Assembly (NCBI GenBank): GCA_051414805.1
Contig: CP166702.1
Span: forward strand, 868,001-932,000
Direction: 5' to 3'
From: Xenophilus sp003671765
GTDB lineage: Bacteria; Pseudomonadota; Gammaproteobacteria; Burkholderiales; Burkholderiaceae_C
DNA length: 64,000 nucleotides
Position numbers and translations under genes: made by a program
Notes under the pieces: generated by a model
The model's input: only the letters and a program-made list of their open reading frames with translations
What the model was told of the DNA's origin: nothing
The model's database searches: none
In this document: positions 35,578 to 44,048 of the stretch, piece after piece
Numbering within the stretch: the first letter of the stretch is position 1
Layout of the letters: every line of letters starts with the position of its first letter

Positions 35578-36648
35578 ATGTACCTTTCCCCCCGCTTCCG
35601 CGCCTTCGCGGCCGGCGCCGCGTTGCTGGCCGCCAGCGTCGTCGCACACGCCCAGCAGGCGCTGCCCAACGTCGTCATCCTGGCCACCGGCGGCACCATC
35701 GCCGGTGCCGGCGCCTCGGCCGTCAACAGTGCCACCTACGCCGCCGCCAAGGTCGGCGTCGAGAAGCTCATCGCCGGCCTGCCCGAGCTGTCGAAGATCG
35801 CCAACGTGCGCGGCGAGCAGGTCTTCCAGGTCGCCTCGGAGAGCCTCACCAACGACAACCTCATGACCCTGGCCAAGCGCGTCTCGGCCTTGTCCAAGCA
35901 GGCCGACGTCGACGGCATCGTCATCACCCACGGCACCGACACGCTGGAAGAGACGGCCTACTTCCTCACCCTGACCGTGCACACCGCCAAGCCCATCGTG
36001 GTGGTGGGCTCGATGCGCCCGGGCACGGCGTTGTCGGCCGACGGCGCGCTGAACCTGTACGACGCCGTGAGCGTGGCCGGCAGCAAGGACGCCATGGGCA
36101 AAGGCGTGCTGGTGACGATGAACGACAACATCGACAGCGGCCGCGACGTGAGCAAGTCGGTCAACATCAAGACCAGCGCCTTCTCCAGCCAATGGGGCCC
36201 GCTGGGCATGGTCGTCGAGGGCAAGAACTACTGGTTCCGTGCGCCGGTCAAGCGCCACACCATGAACTCCGAGTTCGACATCGACACCATCACCGCACTG
36301 CCCAACGTCGGCATCGCGATGGGGTACGAAGGTGTCGAGCCCACCGCCATCGAGGCACTGGGCAAGAGCGGCGTGAAGGCGCTGGTGCATGCCGGCACCG
36401 GCAACGGCTCGGTGGCCAACCGCATCGTGCCGTACCTGCAGAAGGTGCGCACCGACGGCGCCATCGTCATCCGCTCGGCCCGCGTGCCCGACGGCTTCGT
36501 GATTCGCAACGCCGAGCAGCCCGACGACAAGTACGACTGGGTGGTGGCGCACGACCTGCGTCCGCAGAAGGCCCGCATCCTCGCCATGGTGGCGCTGACC
36601 AAGACCAGCGACACCAAGGAGCTGCAGCGGATCTTCTGGGAGTATTGA
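35578..36648 (+). CDS. ansB: Type II L-asparaginase, periplasmic
   Basis: 356 residues from ATG 35578, with AGGAG 6-10 bp upstream. A signal peptide (MYLSPRFRAFAAGAALLAAS, cleavage likely after AHA) marks the periplasmic form. Both active-site signatures are present: ILATGGTIAG with the nucleophile Thr (about 38-43) and VITHGTDTLEETA with the second Thr and Asp (about 119-123). HAGTGNGSV is another family mark. It hydrolyses asparagine to aspartate and ammonia. A hairpin-rich convergent region follows. Confidence 0.94.
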   Translation: MYLSPRFRAFAAGAALLAASVVAHAQQALPNVVILATGGTIAGAGASAVNSATYAAAKVGVEKLIAGLPELSKIANVRGEQVFQVASESLTNDNLMTLAKRVSALSKQADVDGIVITHGTDTLEETAYFLTLTVHTAKPIVVVGSMRPGTALSADGALNLYDAVSVAGSKDAMGKGVLVTMNDNIDSGRDVSKSVNIKTSAFSSQWGPLGMVVEGKNYWFRAPVKRHTMNSEFDIDTITALPNVGIAMGYEGVEPTAIEALGKSGVKALVHAGTGNGSVANRIVPYLQKVRTDGAIVIRSARVPDGFVIRNAEQPDDKYDWVVAHDLRPQKARILAMVALTKTSDTKELQRIFWEY

Positions 36649-36688
36649 CTCGCCCCCCAGTCTCCGCGGACTGCGTCCGCTCCGCCAA

Positions 36689-36730
36689 CCCCCCTGCCGG
36701 GGGGCACACCCAGCGGCCCGGCAAAGCCGG
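36689..36730. terminator. Hairpin pair between convergent asparaginase and PAP2 genes
   Basis: Two stems: CCCCCC-TGCC-GGGGGG (36689-36704) and CCGGC-AAA-GCCGG (36718-36730). No U-tract follows either on the plus strand. They lie between two convergent genes and may shape both 3' ends. Confidence 0.45.
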
Positions 36731-36774
36731 TTCCGCGGGTGTCCTGAGAGGGGGGCGCGTCGCGCTCGCCCGGA

Positions 36775-37617
36775 TCAGCCGGTCGCAGCCTGATTGGCGC
36801 GATGGGCTTTCAACCGCCTGCGGTGCCGCGCGGCTTCGAGGCTGGCGATGCACACGGCGAGCCAGGCGCTGCCGGAGCACAGGCCGGCGAGGATGTCGGT
36901 GAGGTAGTGCACCTGCAGGAAGACGCGGCTGGCGGCGATGGACAGGGCCATGGCCACGGCGAGCACCAGCACCGGGACCTGCCAGCGCGGCGGGGCGAGG
37001 CGCAACGCCAGGTAGGCGAGCATGCCCCACATCACCACGGCGCTGGAGGTGTGGCCGCTCGGGAAGCTGAAGCCCGGCGCCTGGGCCAGCGCGGTGTCGT
37101 GCACCGGGCGCACGCGCTCGAACACGTTCTTGAGCGACAGGTTCAGTGCCGCGTTGCCGCCGTTGGCCAGCACCCAGCCGACGGCGAAGCTGCGGTGCCC
37201 GTGACGCCACAGCAGCAGCGCTGCCGCCGTGCAATAGACGACCATCGGCAACGGGTCGCCGAGGTGGGTGAACCACCCGAAGGCCTGGCGCACGGCCATG
37301 GGCGTGTGCAGGCCGATGGCGCGGCTCAACGCATCGTCCATCTCGCCCATGGGGCGGCCGTCGCCCAGGCCGGCGGCCAGTCGCGCGAAAAGCATCGCCA
37401 GCACGACGATGGCGCCGAAGCCCAGCACCAGGCCGATGACCAGGTCGCGCGGCCGGGGCTCGGCGCGCCCGGCATGCTGGCGCAGCGGGCCCTCGAGGCG
37501 CCGGCCGGTCAGTGCGAGCACCGCCACGAGAACAGCCAGCACGATCGGAAAGCCGGGCCAGGCCAGGGTGCCGATGCGCTCGCCCAGTGCCGCCCAGTCG
37601 GCGTGCTCAACGGGCAT
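36775..37617 (-). CDS. PAP2-family membrane phosphatase
   Basis: 280 residues from ATG 37617. The three phosphatase motifs are intact: KNVFERVRP (K-x6-R-P), PSGHTS and SRVFLQVHYLTD (S-R-x5-H-x3-D). Six or so membrane segments surround them. The family removes phosphate from phosphatidate, undecaprenyl pyrophosphate or similar lipids on the outer face of the inner membrane. It overlaps the metallophosphoesterase gene by 11 bp and belongs to a lipid-phosphate operon with it and the lipid kinase. Confidence 0.9.
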   Translation of the reverse strand: MPVEHADWAALGERIGTLAWPGFPIVLAVLVAVLALTGRRLEGPLRQHAGRAEPRPRDLVIGLVLGFGAIVVLAMLFARLAAGLGDGRPMGEMDDALSRAIGLHTPMAVRQAFGWFTHLGDPLPMVVYCTAAALLLWRHGHRSFAVGWVLANGGNAALNLSLKNVFERVRPVHDTALAQAPGFSFPSGHTSSAVVMWGMLAYLALRLAPPRWQVPVLVLAVAMALSIAASRVFLQVHYLTDILAGLCSGSAWLAVCIASLEAARHRRRLKAHRANQAATG

Positions 37618-38455
37618 GGGGATTCGACGACGGGGCGGCAGAGGGGCCGGTGGGCATGGGTGACAGCTCCAGGGTGCGGACCTGCGCCGGCTCGAAACGG
37701 CCCGTGCGCGCATCGTGGTCCCAGCGTTCCAGCGTACAGGAGCGCGCGCCGTCGGCGCCAATCACCGGACCCCGCATGAGGTTGACCGAGTTGGGTGCGC
37801 CCGCGCGCACGCGCGAGGACACGGCCGTGCCCGCCTGCACCGCCCAGGTGGCGCGCGCGACGGGCAGCCGCAGCGCATAGGGCAGGTGGATGTGGCCGCC
37901 GAGGATCAGGTCGGCGCCGGCCTCGGACGCCTGCCGCACGAGCGCCGCGTGGCCGCGCAGCAGGTTCTTCTCGTCCTCGCGGCGGGTCACCGCCACGGGC
38001 TGGTGCACGGCCACCATGCGCAGTTGCGCAGGGGTGGCCCGGGCCAGGCGCCGCGTGACGTCCGCCATCTGCTCCCGCGACACCTCGCCGTTCTCGTGCC
38101 GGCACCAGCGCGTGGTGTTCAGGCCCAGCACCAGGCAGTCGGGCCGCTCGATGACCGGCGCCAGATCGGCGCCGAAGGCCGCGGCATAACGGCGGTAGGG
38201 TGAGAAGAGCCTTGCCCACAGCGCGAAGAGCGGGATGTCGTGGTTGCCGGGGATCGTGAGGCACTGCGGCACGCCCAGCCCGTCGACGAAGGCGCGCGCG
38301 GCCGCGAACTGCGCTGCCGTCGCGCGCTGCGTGATGTCGCCGGTCAGCAGCAGCACATCGGGCGCCTGGGCGCGCACCCAGTCGGCGAGGGCGCGCACGA
38401 CCGGGGGCTGCTCGGTGCCGAAATGCGGGTCGGAGATCTGCACCAGCACCGTCAT
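37607..38455 (-). CDS. Calcineurin-like metallophosphoesterase
   Basis: 282 residues from ATG 38455. The metal motifs run in order: D-P-H in VQISDPHFG (N-terminus), GDITQR, GNHD, then VHQP and GHIHLP. Relatives include CpdA (cAMP phosphodiesterase) and UDP-diacylglucosamine hydrolase-type enzymes. ATGA overlap with the lipid kinase gene upstream and an 11-bp overlap with the PAP2 gene downstream argue for one operon and perhaps a phospholipid-related substrate. Confidence 0.9.
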   Translation of the reverse strand: MTVLVQISDPHFGTEQPPVVRALADWVRAQAPDVLLLTGDITQRATAAQFAAARAFVDGLGVPQCLTIPGNHDIPLFALWARLFSPYRRYAAAFGADLAPVIERPDCLVLGLNTTRWCRHENGEVSREQMADVTRRLARATPAQLRMVAVHQPVAVTRREDEKNLLRGHAALVRQASEAGADLILGGHIHLPYALRLPVARATWAVQAGTAVSSRVRAGAPNSVNLMRGPVIGADGARSCTLERWDHDARTGRFEPAQVRTLELSPMPTGPSAAPSSNPHAR

Positions 38456-39411
38456 GCGGCGCGCTCCCGCTCGATGGCGGCCGGCTTGACCAGCCACAGC
38501 GGCCGCGCCGACACCTCGAAGCGCAGCGGCATCTGCATCCACTGCACCTCGCCGTCGGTGGCCACGCGCACGCGCCGCTGCGCGGGGCCGCGCGCCGGCG
38601 CGACCTCGAGGCGGCGGAAGGAAAAGCTGTCGACCTCCTCGGCCTCGCCCAGGCGGCCCATCGCGGCCTGCGCGAGCAGGCCCAGCATCGCCAGCCGGCC
38701 CAGCGGCCGCAGCGCGATCGCGCCCAGCTCGCCGCTCTCCACCGATTCGGCCTCGGGCACGCCGACCTGCTCGAACTGCAGCGGGTTGTTGCCCACGAAG
38801 AGCGTCGGCGTGCGCAGGCGCTTCGGCCGGCCGTCGTCGACCACCTGCAGGTCCCACAGCCGGAAGCCCTTGAGCATCGTCAGCAGCGCCGCCCCCATCG
38901 CCACGCTGCGGCTGCGGCCGTAGCGCGCCTTGAAGGTCTCGCGCTCCTCCAGCAGGCGTGCATACAGGCCCAGGCTGGCGTTGACCAGGAAGACGCGGCC
39001 GTTCACCTCGCCCACCTGCACCGCGCGCGGTTCGCCGGCCAGCAGCAGGGCCAGGGCTTCATCGACCGGCGCCGGCAGGCCGTGCGCCCGGCTGAAGTAG
39101 TTGAAGGTGCCCTGCGGCAGCACGCCGAAGGCGCAGCCGCGGGCCACGGCCTGCTGGGCCACGGCGTTGATGGTGCCGTCGCCGCCCGCCGCCACGGCGA
39201 TGCCGCCGGCATCGAGCGCGCCCTGCACTGCACGTTCCAGCGTGGCGGGCAACGGGTGTGCGCCGTCCAGCGTCAGCAGCGTCAGCGGCCGCCCGGCCTT
39301 GCGGCAGCCGGCCTCGATCGCAGCGCGCGTGCGCTGCGCGTCGCCGCGGCCGGAGCCAGGGTTGAAGACGACGAAGAGCGGCGCGTCGGGGGCCAGGCGG
39401 GGAGGGGTCAT
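38452..39411 (-). CDS. Diacylglycerol kinase family lipid kinase (YegS/DgkB-like)
   Basis: 319 residues from ATG 39411. The nucleotide-binding motif is AVAAGGDGTINAVAQ (about residue 72), preceded by FVVFNPGSGRG, and the conserved G-T-x-N-x-F follows as PQGTFNYFSRAHGLP. A C-terminal beta-sandwich with GVPEAESVESGELGAIAL is typical of YegS/DgkB. The family phosphorylates diacylglycerol, phosphatidylglycerol or sphingoid bases. It is the first gene of the module and is divergent from glyQ. Confidence 0.9.
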   Translation of the reverse strand: MTPPRLAPDAPLFVVFNPGSGRGDAQRTRAAIEAGCRKAGRPLTLLTLDGAHPLPATLERAVQGALDAGGIAVAAGGDGTINAVAQQAVARGCAFGVLPQGTFNYFSRAHGLPAPVDEALALLLAGEPRAVQVGEVNGRVFLVNASLGLYARLLEERETFKARYGRSRSVAMGAALLTMLKGFRLWDLQVVDDGRPKRLRTPTLFVGNNPLQFEQVGVPEAESVESGELGAIALRPLGRLAMLGLLAQAAMGRLGEAEEVDSFSFRRLEVAPARGPAQRRVRVATDGEVQWMQMPLRFEVSARPLWLVKPAAIERERAA

Positions 39412-39539
39412 GGAGGAGTGCAGGGGCGGCGTCGCCGCGACGGCGCATTGTGGGCGGCACACCGCGCGGCGCACCTGGGACAAGAGCCCCTGGCGATGTC
39501 GGCGCGGTGGCCGTGGCGGGCGCCCGCAGGCCGCGCTCC

Positions 39540-39545
39540 TAAAAT
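39540..39545 (+). promoter_or_regulatory. Possible -10 element of the glyQ promoter
   Basis: TAAAAT lies 79 bp before the glyQ ATG in the divergent intergenic region. The matching -35 is poor (GC-rich), so this is a weak call. Confidence 0.3.
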
Positions 39546-39623
39546 GACCGGTTCGCCGCCTTCCACCCGTTCGCACCGCCCGCGCGGCGGGTGCCCGATG
39601 CGCGGCACCGATCCGGCCCATCC

Positions 39624-40538
39624 ATGCTGACCTTCCAACAGATCATCCTCACACTGCAGTCGTACTGGGACGCCCAGGGCTGCGCGTTGCTGCAACCCTA
39701 CGACATGGAAGTCGGCGCGGGCACCTCGCACACCGCCACCTTCCTGCGCGCCATCGGGCCCGAGCCGTGGAAGGCCGCCTACGTGCAGCCCAGCCGGCGC
39801 CCCAAGGACGGCCGCTACGGCGAGAACCCCAACCGCCTGCAGCATTACTACCAGTACCAGGTGGTGCTCAAGCCGGCGCCGGCCAACATCCTCGAGCTCT
39901 ACCTCGGCAGCCTGGAGGCGCTGGGCTTCGACCTCAAGAAGAACGACATCCGCTTCGTCGAGGACGATTGGGAGAACCCCACACTCGGCGCCTGGGGGCT
40001 GGGCTGGGAGGTGTGGCTCAACGGCATGGAGGTGACGCAGTTCACCTATTTCCAGCAGGTGGGCGGCATCGACTGCCGGCCCGCCACCGGCGAGATCACC
40101 TACGGCCTGGAGCGCCTGGCCATGTACCTGCAGGGCGTGGACAACGTCTACAACCTGAAGTGGACGGAAGGCCTGAGCTACGGCGACGTGTACAAGCAGA
40201 ACGAGGTCGAACAGTCGACCTACAACTTCGAGCACTCCGACGCCGACTTCCTCTTCACCGCCTTCGCCGCGCACGAGAAGCAGGCCAAGCACCTGATGGA
40301 CGTGCAGCTCGCGCTGCCGGCCTACGAGCAGGTGCTCAAGGCCGCGCACAGCTTCAACCTGCTCGATGCGCGCGGCGCCATCAGCGTGACGGAGCGTGCC
40401 GCGTACATCGGCCGCATCCGCAACCTCGCGCGCGCCGTGGCGCAGAGCTACTACGACAGCCGCGAGCGCCTGGGCTTCCCCATGGCGCCGCGCGAGTGGG
40501 TCGCGCAGATTCCCAAGAAAGAGAAAGCGGCGGCCTGA
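39624..40538 (+). CDS. glyQ: Glycine-tRNA ligase alpha subunit
   Basis: 304 residues from ATG 39624. It begins MLTFQQIILTLQSYWDAQGC and carries the class II core landmarks LLQPYDMEVGAGTSHTATFL, AYVQPSRRPKDGRYGENPNR and the motif-3-like TGEITYGLERLAMYLQ. It charges tRNA-Gly as an alpha2beta2 enzyme with the beta subunit encoded 3 bp downstream. Length is standard. Confidence 0.97.
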   Translation: MLTFQQIILTLQSYWDAQGCALLQPYDMEVGAGTSHTATFLRAIGPEPWKAAYVQPSRRPKDGRYGENPNRLQHYYQYQVVLKPAPANILELYLGSLEALGFDLKKNDIRFVEDDWENPTLGAWGLGWEVWLNGMEVTQFTYFQQVGGIDCRPATGEITYGLERLAMYLQGVDNVYNLKWTEGLSYGDVYKQNEVEQSTYNFEHSDADFLFTAFAAHEKQAKHLMDVQLALPAYEQVLKAAHSFNLLDARGAISVTERAAYIGRIRNLARAVAQSYYDSRERLGFPMAPREWVAQIPKKEKAAA

Positions 40539-40541
40539 GCG

Positions 40542-42674
40542 ATGACCATGGAATCCAAGAACCTTCTCGTCGAACTCTTCGTCGAAGAGCTCCCGCCCAA
40601 GGCACTGAAGAAGCTCGGGCAGGCCTTCGGCGACGTGCTGCTGGCGCAGCTGCGCGCGCAGGGGCTGGCCGATGCCGGCTCGCTGCTCACGCCGTATGCC
40701 TCGCCCCGCCGGCTGGCGGCGCATGTCACGCAGGTGGCGGCGCGCGCGGCCGACAAGGCGGTGTCGCAGAAGCTCATGCCGGTGTCGGTGGGGCTCGACG
40801 CCGCAGGCAACGCCACGCCGGCGCTGCTCAAGAAGCTGGCCGCGCTGGGCGCCGACGCGTCGGCCGTGGCGTCGCTCAAGCGCACGATGGACGGCAAGGC
40901 CGAGGCGCTCTTCTACGAAAGCGTGGCGCCCGGTGCGACGCTCGCCGAGGGACTGCAGAAGGCATTGGCCGAAGCCATCGCGAAGCTGCCCATCCCCAAG
41001 GTGATGAGCTATCAGCTCGAAACGAATTGCGAACTGCCGGGCTGGACCAGCGTGAGCTTCGTGCGCCCGGCGCACGGCCTGGTGGCGCTGCACGGCGATG
41101 CGGTCGTGCCCGTCACCGCGCTGGGCCTTGCGGCCGGCCGCGACACGCACGGCCACCGCTTCGAGGCGGCGGTCGACCCGGTGGTGCTGCGCAACGCCGA
41201 CAGCTACGCGCTGCAGCTGCAGGACGAGGGCGCCGTCATCGCCGGCTTCGAGGCGCGCCGCGCCGAGATCGCGCGCCAGCTGGCCGAGGCGGCCGTGTCG
41301 GTGGGCGGCGGCGCCGAGCCGATCCAGGACGAGGCGCTGCTCGACGAAGTCACGGCGCTGGTCGAACGGCCCAACGTGCTGGTGTGCCAGTTCGAGCCCG
41401 AGTTCCTCGAGGTGCCGCAGGAATGCCTCATCCTCACGATGAAGGCCAACCAGAAGTACTTCCCGCTGCTCGACGCCAAGGGCCGGCTCACGCACCGCTT
41501 CCTGGTGGTGAGCAACATCCGGCCCGACGATGCCAGCGCCGTCATCGGCGGCAACGAGCGCGTGGTGCGCCCGCGCCTGGCCGACGCCAAGTTCTTCTTC
41601 GATCAGGACCGCAAGAAGACGCTGGCCTCGCGCGTCGGGCTGCTTGCCAAGGTGGTCTACCACAACAAGCTGGGCACGCAGGGCGAGCGCGTGGAGCGCG
41701 TGCGCGCCATCGCGGCGGCCATCGCGTCCGAGCTCGGCGATGCGACGCTCATCGCACAGGCCGACCAGGCCGCGCAGCTCGCCAAGACCGACCTCGTGAC
41801 CGACATGGTGGGCGAGTTCCCCGAACTCCAGGGCACCATGGGCCGCTACTACGCCCTCAACGACGGCCTGCCGGCCGCGGTGGCCGATGCCATCGAGGAC
41901 CACTACAAGCCGCGCTTCGCCGGCGACGAACTGCCGCGCGGAAACGTCGGCCTGGCCGTTGCGCTGGCCGACAAGCTCGAGACGCTGGTCGGCATGTTCG
42001 GCATCGGCAACCTGCCCACCGGCGACCGCGACCCCTTCGCGCTGCGCCGCCACGCACTGGGCGTGGTGCGCATGCTGATCGAGCGCGACCTGCCGCTGGA
42101 GCTGTCCCGGCTCGTGGGCATCGCCGCCGATGCCATGGGGCCCTTGCTGACCCAGGCCGACGCGCAGGTGCAGCTGCTCGACTTCATCTACGACCGCCTC
42201 GCCGGCAGCCTGCGCGAGCAGGGCGCCAGCGCACAGGAAGTGGATGCCGTGCTGGGCAATCGCCCCGAGCGCCTGGCCGAGGTGCCCAAACGCCTGGCGG
42301 CCGTGCGCGCCTTCGCGCAACTGCCCGAGGCGCCCGCGCTGGCCGCGGCCAACAAGCGCATCGGCAACATCCTCAAGAAGTCGCCCGAGGCCGATGCGCA
42401 CGTCAACCCGCAGCTCTTCCGCGAGAGCGCCGAGACGGCGCTGTACGACGCCATGCAGGGCGTGGTACCCGACGCCAACGCCAGGTTCGACGCCGGCGAC
42501 TACACCGGCTCGCTGCAGTCCCTGGCCGCGCTGCGCGCGCCGGTCGACGCCTTCTTCGACGGCGTGATGGTCAACGCCGAAGAGCCCGACCTGCGCCTGA
42601 ACCGCCTGGGCCTGCTGGCCTCGCTGCACCGCGCGATGAACCGCGTGGCGCTGCTGGAGCGGCTGGCGGCCTGA
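40542..42674 (+). CDS. glyS: Glycine-tRNA ligase beta subunit
   Basis: 710 residues from ATG 40542; ATG 40548 is an equally possible start. NLLVELFVEELPPKALKKLG opens the protein as in other GlyS proteins, and the HD-like and tRNA-binding regions follow (NLPTGDRDPFALRRHALGVV, LRLNRLGLLASLH near the end). It works with GlyQ. The gene is 3 bp from glyQ and followed by gmhB. Confidence 0.97.
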   Translation: MTMESKNLLVELFVEELPPKALKKLGQAFGDVLLAQLRAQGLADAGSLLTPYASPRRLAAHVTQVAARAADKAVSQKLMPVSVGLDAAGNATPALLKKLAALGADASAVASLKRTMDGKAEALFYESVAPGATLAEGLQKALAEAIAKLPIPKVMSYQLETNCELPGWTSVSFVRPAHGLVALHGDAVVPVTALGLAAGRDTHGHRFEAAVDPVVLRNADSYALQLQDEGAVIAGFEARRAEIARQLAEAAVSVGGGAEPIQDEALLDEVTALVERPNVLVCQFEPEFLEVPQECLILTMKANQKYFPLLDAKGRLTHRFLVVSNIRPDDASAVIGGNERVVRPRLADAKFFFDQDRKKTLASRVGLLAKVVYHNKLGTQGERVERVRAIAAAIASELGDATLIAQADQAAQLAKTDLVTDMVGEFPELQGTMGRYYALNDGLPAAVADAIEDHYKPRFAGDELPRGNVGLAVALADKLETLVGMFGIGNLPTGDRDPFALRRHALGVVRMLIERDLPLELSRLVGIAADAMGPLLTQADAQVQLLDFIYDRLAGSLREQGASAQEVDAVLGNRPERLAEVPKRLAAVRAFAQLPEAPALAAANKRIGNILKKSPEADAHVNPQLFRESAETALYDAMQGVVPDANARFDAGDYTGSLQSLAALRAPVDAFFDGVMVNAEEPDLRLNRLGLLASLHRAMNRVALLERLAA

Positions 42675-42723
42675 GGGCGGCGCGTCCATACTCGCCGTGA
42701 TGCGCAGCAGCCCGGGCCCGGAC

Positions 42724-43302
42724 ATGAAACTCGTCATCCTCGACCGCAACGGCAGCATCAACGTGCACCGCGAGGACTTCGTCAAGAGCGAGACGGAGTG
42801 GACACCGCTGCCCGGCGCGCTGGAGGCGATCGCGCGGCTCAACCAGGCGGGCTGGCATGTGGTGATCGCGTCAAACCAGTCGGGGCTGGGTCGCGGCCTG
42901 TTCGACGTGGCCTCGCTCAACGCCATGCACGCCAAGATGCACAAGATGCTGGCCGCCGTGGGCGGGCGCATCGATGCGATCTTCTACTGCCCGCACAGCC
43001 CCGACGAGAACTGCGACTGCCGCAAGCCCAAGCCGGGCCTGTTCCACCAGATCGGCGAGCGCTACGGCATCGACCTGGCCGGCGTGCCCACGGCCGGCGA
43101 TTCGCTGCGCGACCTGGTGGCCGGCGCGGCCGCGGGCTGCGAGCCGCACCTGCTGCTCACCGGCATGGGCGAAGCCTGCCGCGGCGTGCACCCGCTGCCG
43201 CCCGAGTACCCGGCGGGCACCGTCGTCCACGAGGACCTCGCCGCCTTCGTGAAGCACCTGCTCGCGCGCGAGGCGCGCGAGTCCCTCAAGATCTCCGTCT
43301 GA
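42724..43302 (+). CDS. gmhB: D-glycero-beta-D-manno-heptose 1,7-bisphosphate 7-phosphatase (GmhB), with altered motif I
   Basis: 192 residues from ATG 42724 (MKLVILDRNG); ATG 42700 would add 8. The HAD phosphatase core is present: SNQSG (motif II), a zinc loop CPHSPDENCDC, KPKPG (motif III) and AGDSLRDL (motif IV). In motif I the family has D-R-D-G-(T/V); here it reads L-D-R-N-G-S, so the second Asp, the usual acid/base, is Asn. GmhB makes the ADP-heptose precursor of the LPS core. Position between glyS and plsC is standard. Activity may be reduced or altered. Confidence 0.85.
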   Translation: MKLVILDRNGSINVHREDFVKSETEWTPLPGALEAIARLNQAGWHVVIASNQSGLGRGLFDVASLNAMHAKMHKMLAAVGGRIDAIFYCPHSPDENCDCRKPKPGLFHQIGERYGIDLAGVPTAGDSLRDLVAGAAAGCEPHLLLTGMGEACRGVHPLPPEYPAGTVVHEDLAAFVKHLLAREARESLKISV

Positions 43303-44036
43303 TGGCCTTCCTGCGTTCCGTTCTGCATCTGCTGTGGATGCTGGTCACCGTCGTGCCCTGGGCCATCGTGCTGCTGCTGGCCTCGCTCTTCGCCCGCGGC
43401 GAGCCGCTGTACTGGTTCGCCGCCGGCTGGCTGCGCGTGGCGATGTGGGGTGCACGCTGGATCCTCGGCATCCGCCACCGCGTGCAGGGCATGGAGCACC
43501 TGCCCAAGGACCCGCGCGCGGGCGCGGTGCTGCTGGTCAAGCACCAGTCCACCTACGAGACCTTCCTCATGCCCACCCTGATGCCGCACCCGCTGGCCTA
43601 TGTGTTCAAGAAGGAGCTGCTCTACATCCCCTTCTTCGGCTGGGCCATGGGGCGGCTGGACATGATCCACATCGACCGCGCCCAGCGCGCGCAGGCCTTC
43701 AACAAGGTGGTGCAGCAGGGCAAGCGCCTGCTGGAGCAGGGCGTGTGGATCATCATGTTCCCCGAAGGCACGCGCATCCCGCGCGGACAGAAAGGCCAGT
43801 ACAAGACCGGCGGCTCGCGCCTGGCCATCGACACCGGCGCGCCGGTGATCCCGATCGCCGTCACCTCGGCCAAGTGCTGGCCGCGCAAGGCCTTCGTGAA
43901 GTACCCGGGCGTGGTGGACGTGTCCATCGGCCCCGCCATCCCGAGCGCGGGTCGCAAGGCCGACGAGCTGATGGTCGAGGTCGAGGCGTGGATCGAGGCC
44001 GAGATGCGTCGGCTCGATCCCGAGGCCTATCGCTGA
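43302..44036 (+). CDS. plsC: Lysophospholipid (1-acylglycerol-3-phosphate) acyltransferase
   Basis: 244 residues; the ATG at 43302 shares its A with the gmhB TGA. An N-terminal membrane segment (about 8-30) precedes the acyltransferase domain. Motif I is K-H-Q-S-T-Y-E (H-x4-E instead of the common H-x4-D, a known variant) and motif III is F-P-E-G-T-R. It transfers an acyl chain to lysophosphatidate in the inner membrane to make phosphatidate. A related phosphatidate/diacylglycerol module lies upstream. Confidence 0.9.
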   Translation: MAFLRSVLHLLWMLVTVVPWAIVLLLASLFARGEPLYWFAAGWLRVAMWGARWILGIRHRVQGMEHLPKDPRAGAVLLVKHQSTYETFLMPTLMPHPLAYVFKKELLYIPFFGWAMGRLDMIHIDRAQRAQAFNKVVQQGKRLLEQGVWIIMFPEGTRIPRGQKGQYKTGGSRLAIDTGAPVIPIAVTSAKCWPRKAFVKYPGVVDVSIGPAIPSAGRKADELMVEVEAWIEAEMRRLDPEAYR

Positions 44037-44048
44037 ACCGGAGCCCGC

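Noticed and set aside
39408..42971. A 1,187-codon minus-strand frame opposite glyQ-glyS
   Set aside because: The composition is that of an antisense shadow (His, Gly and Arg rich) and glyQ-glyS on the other strand are certain.
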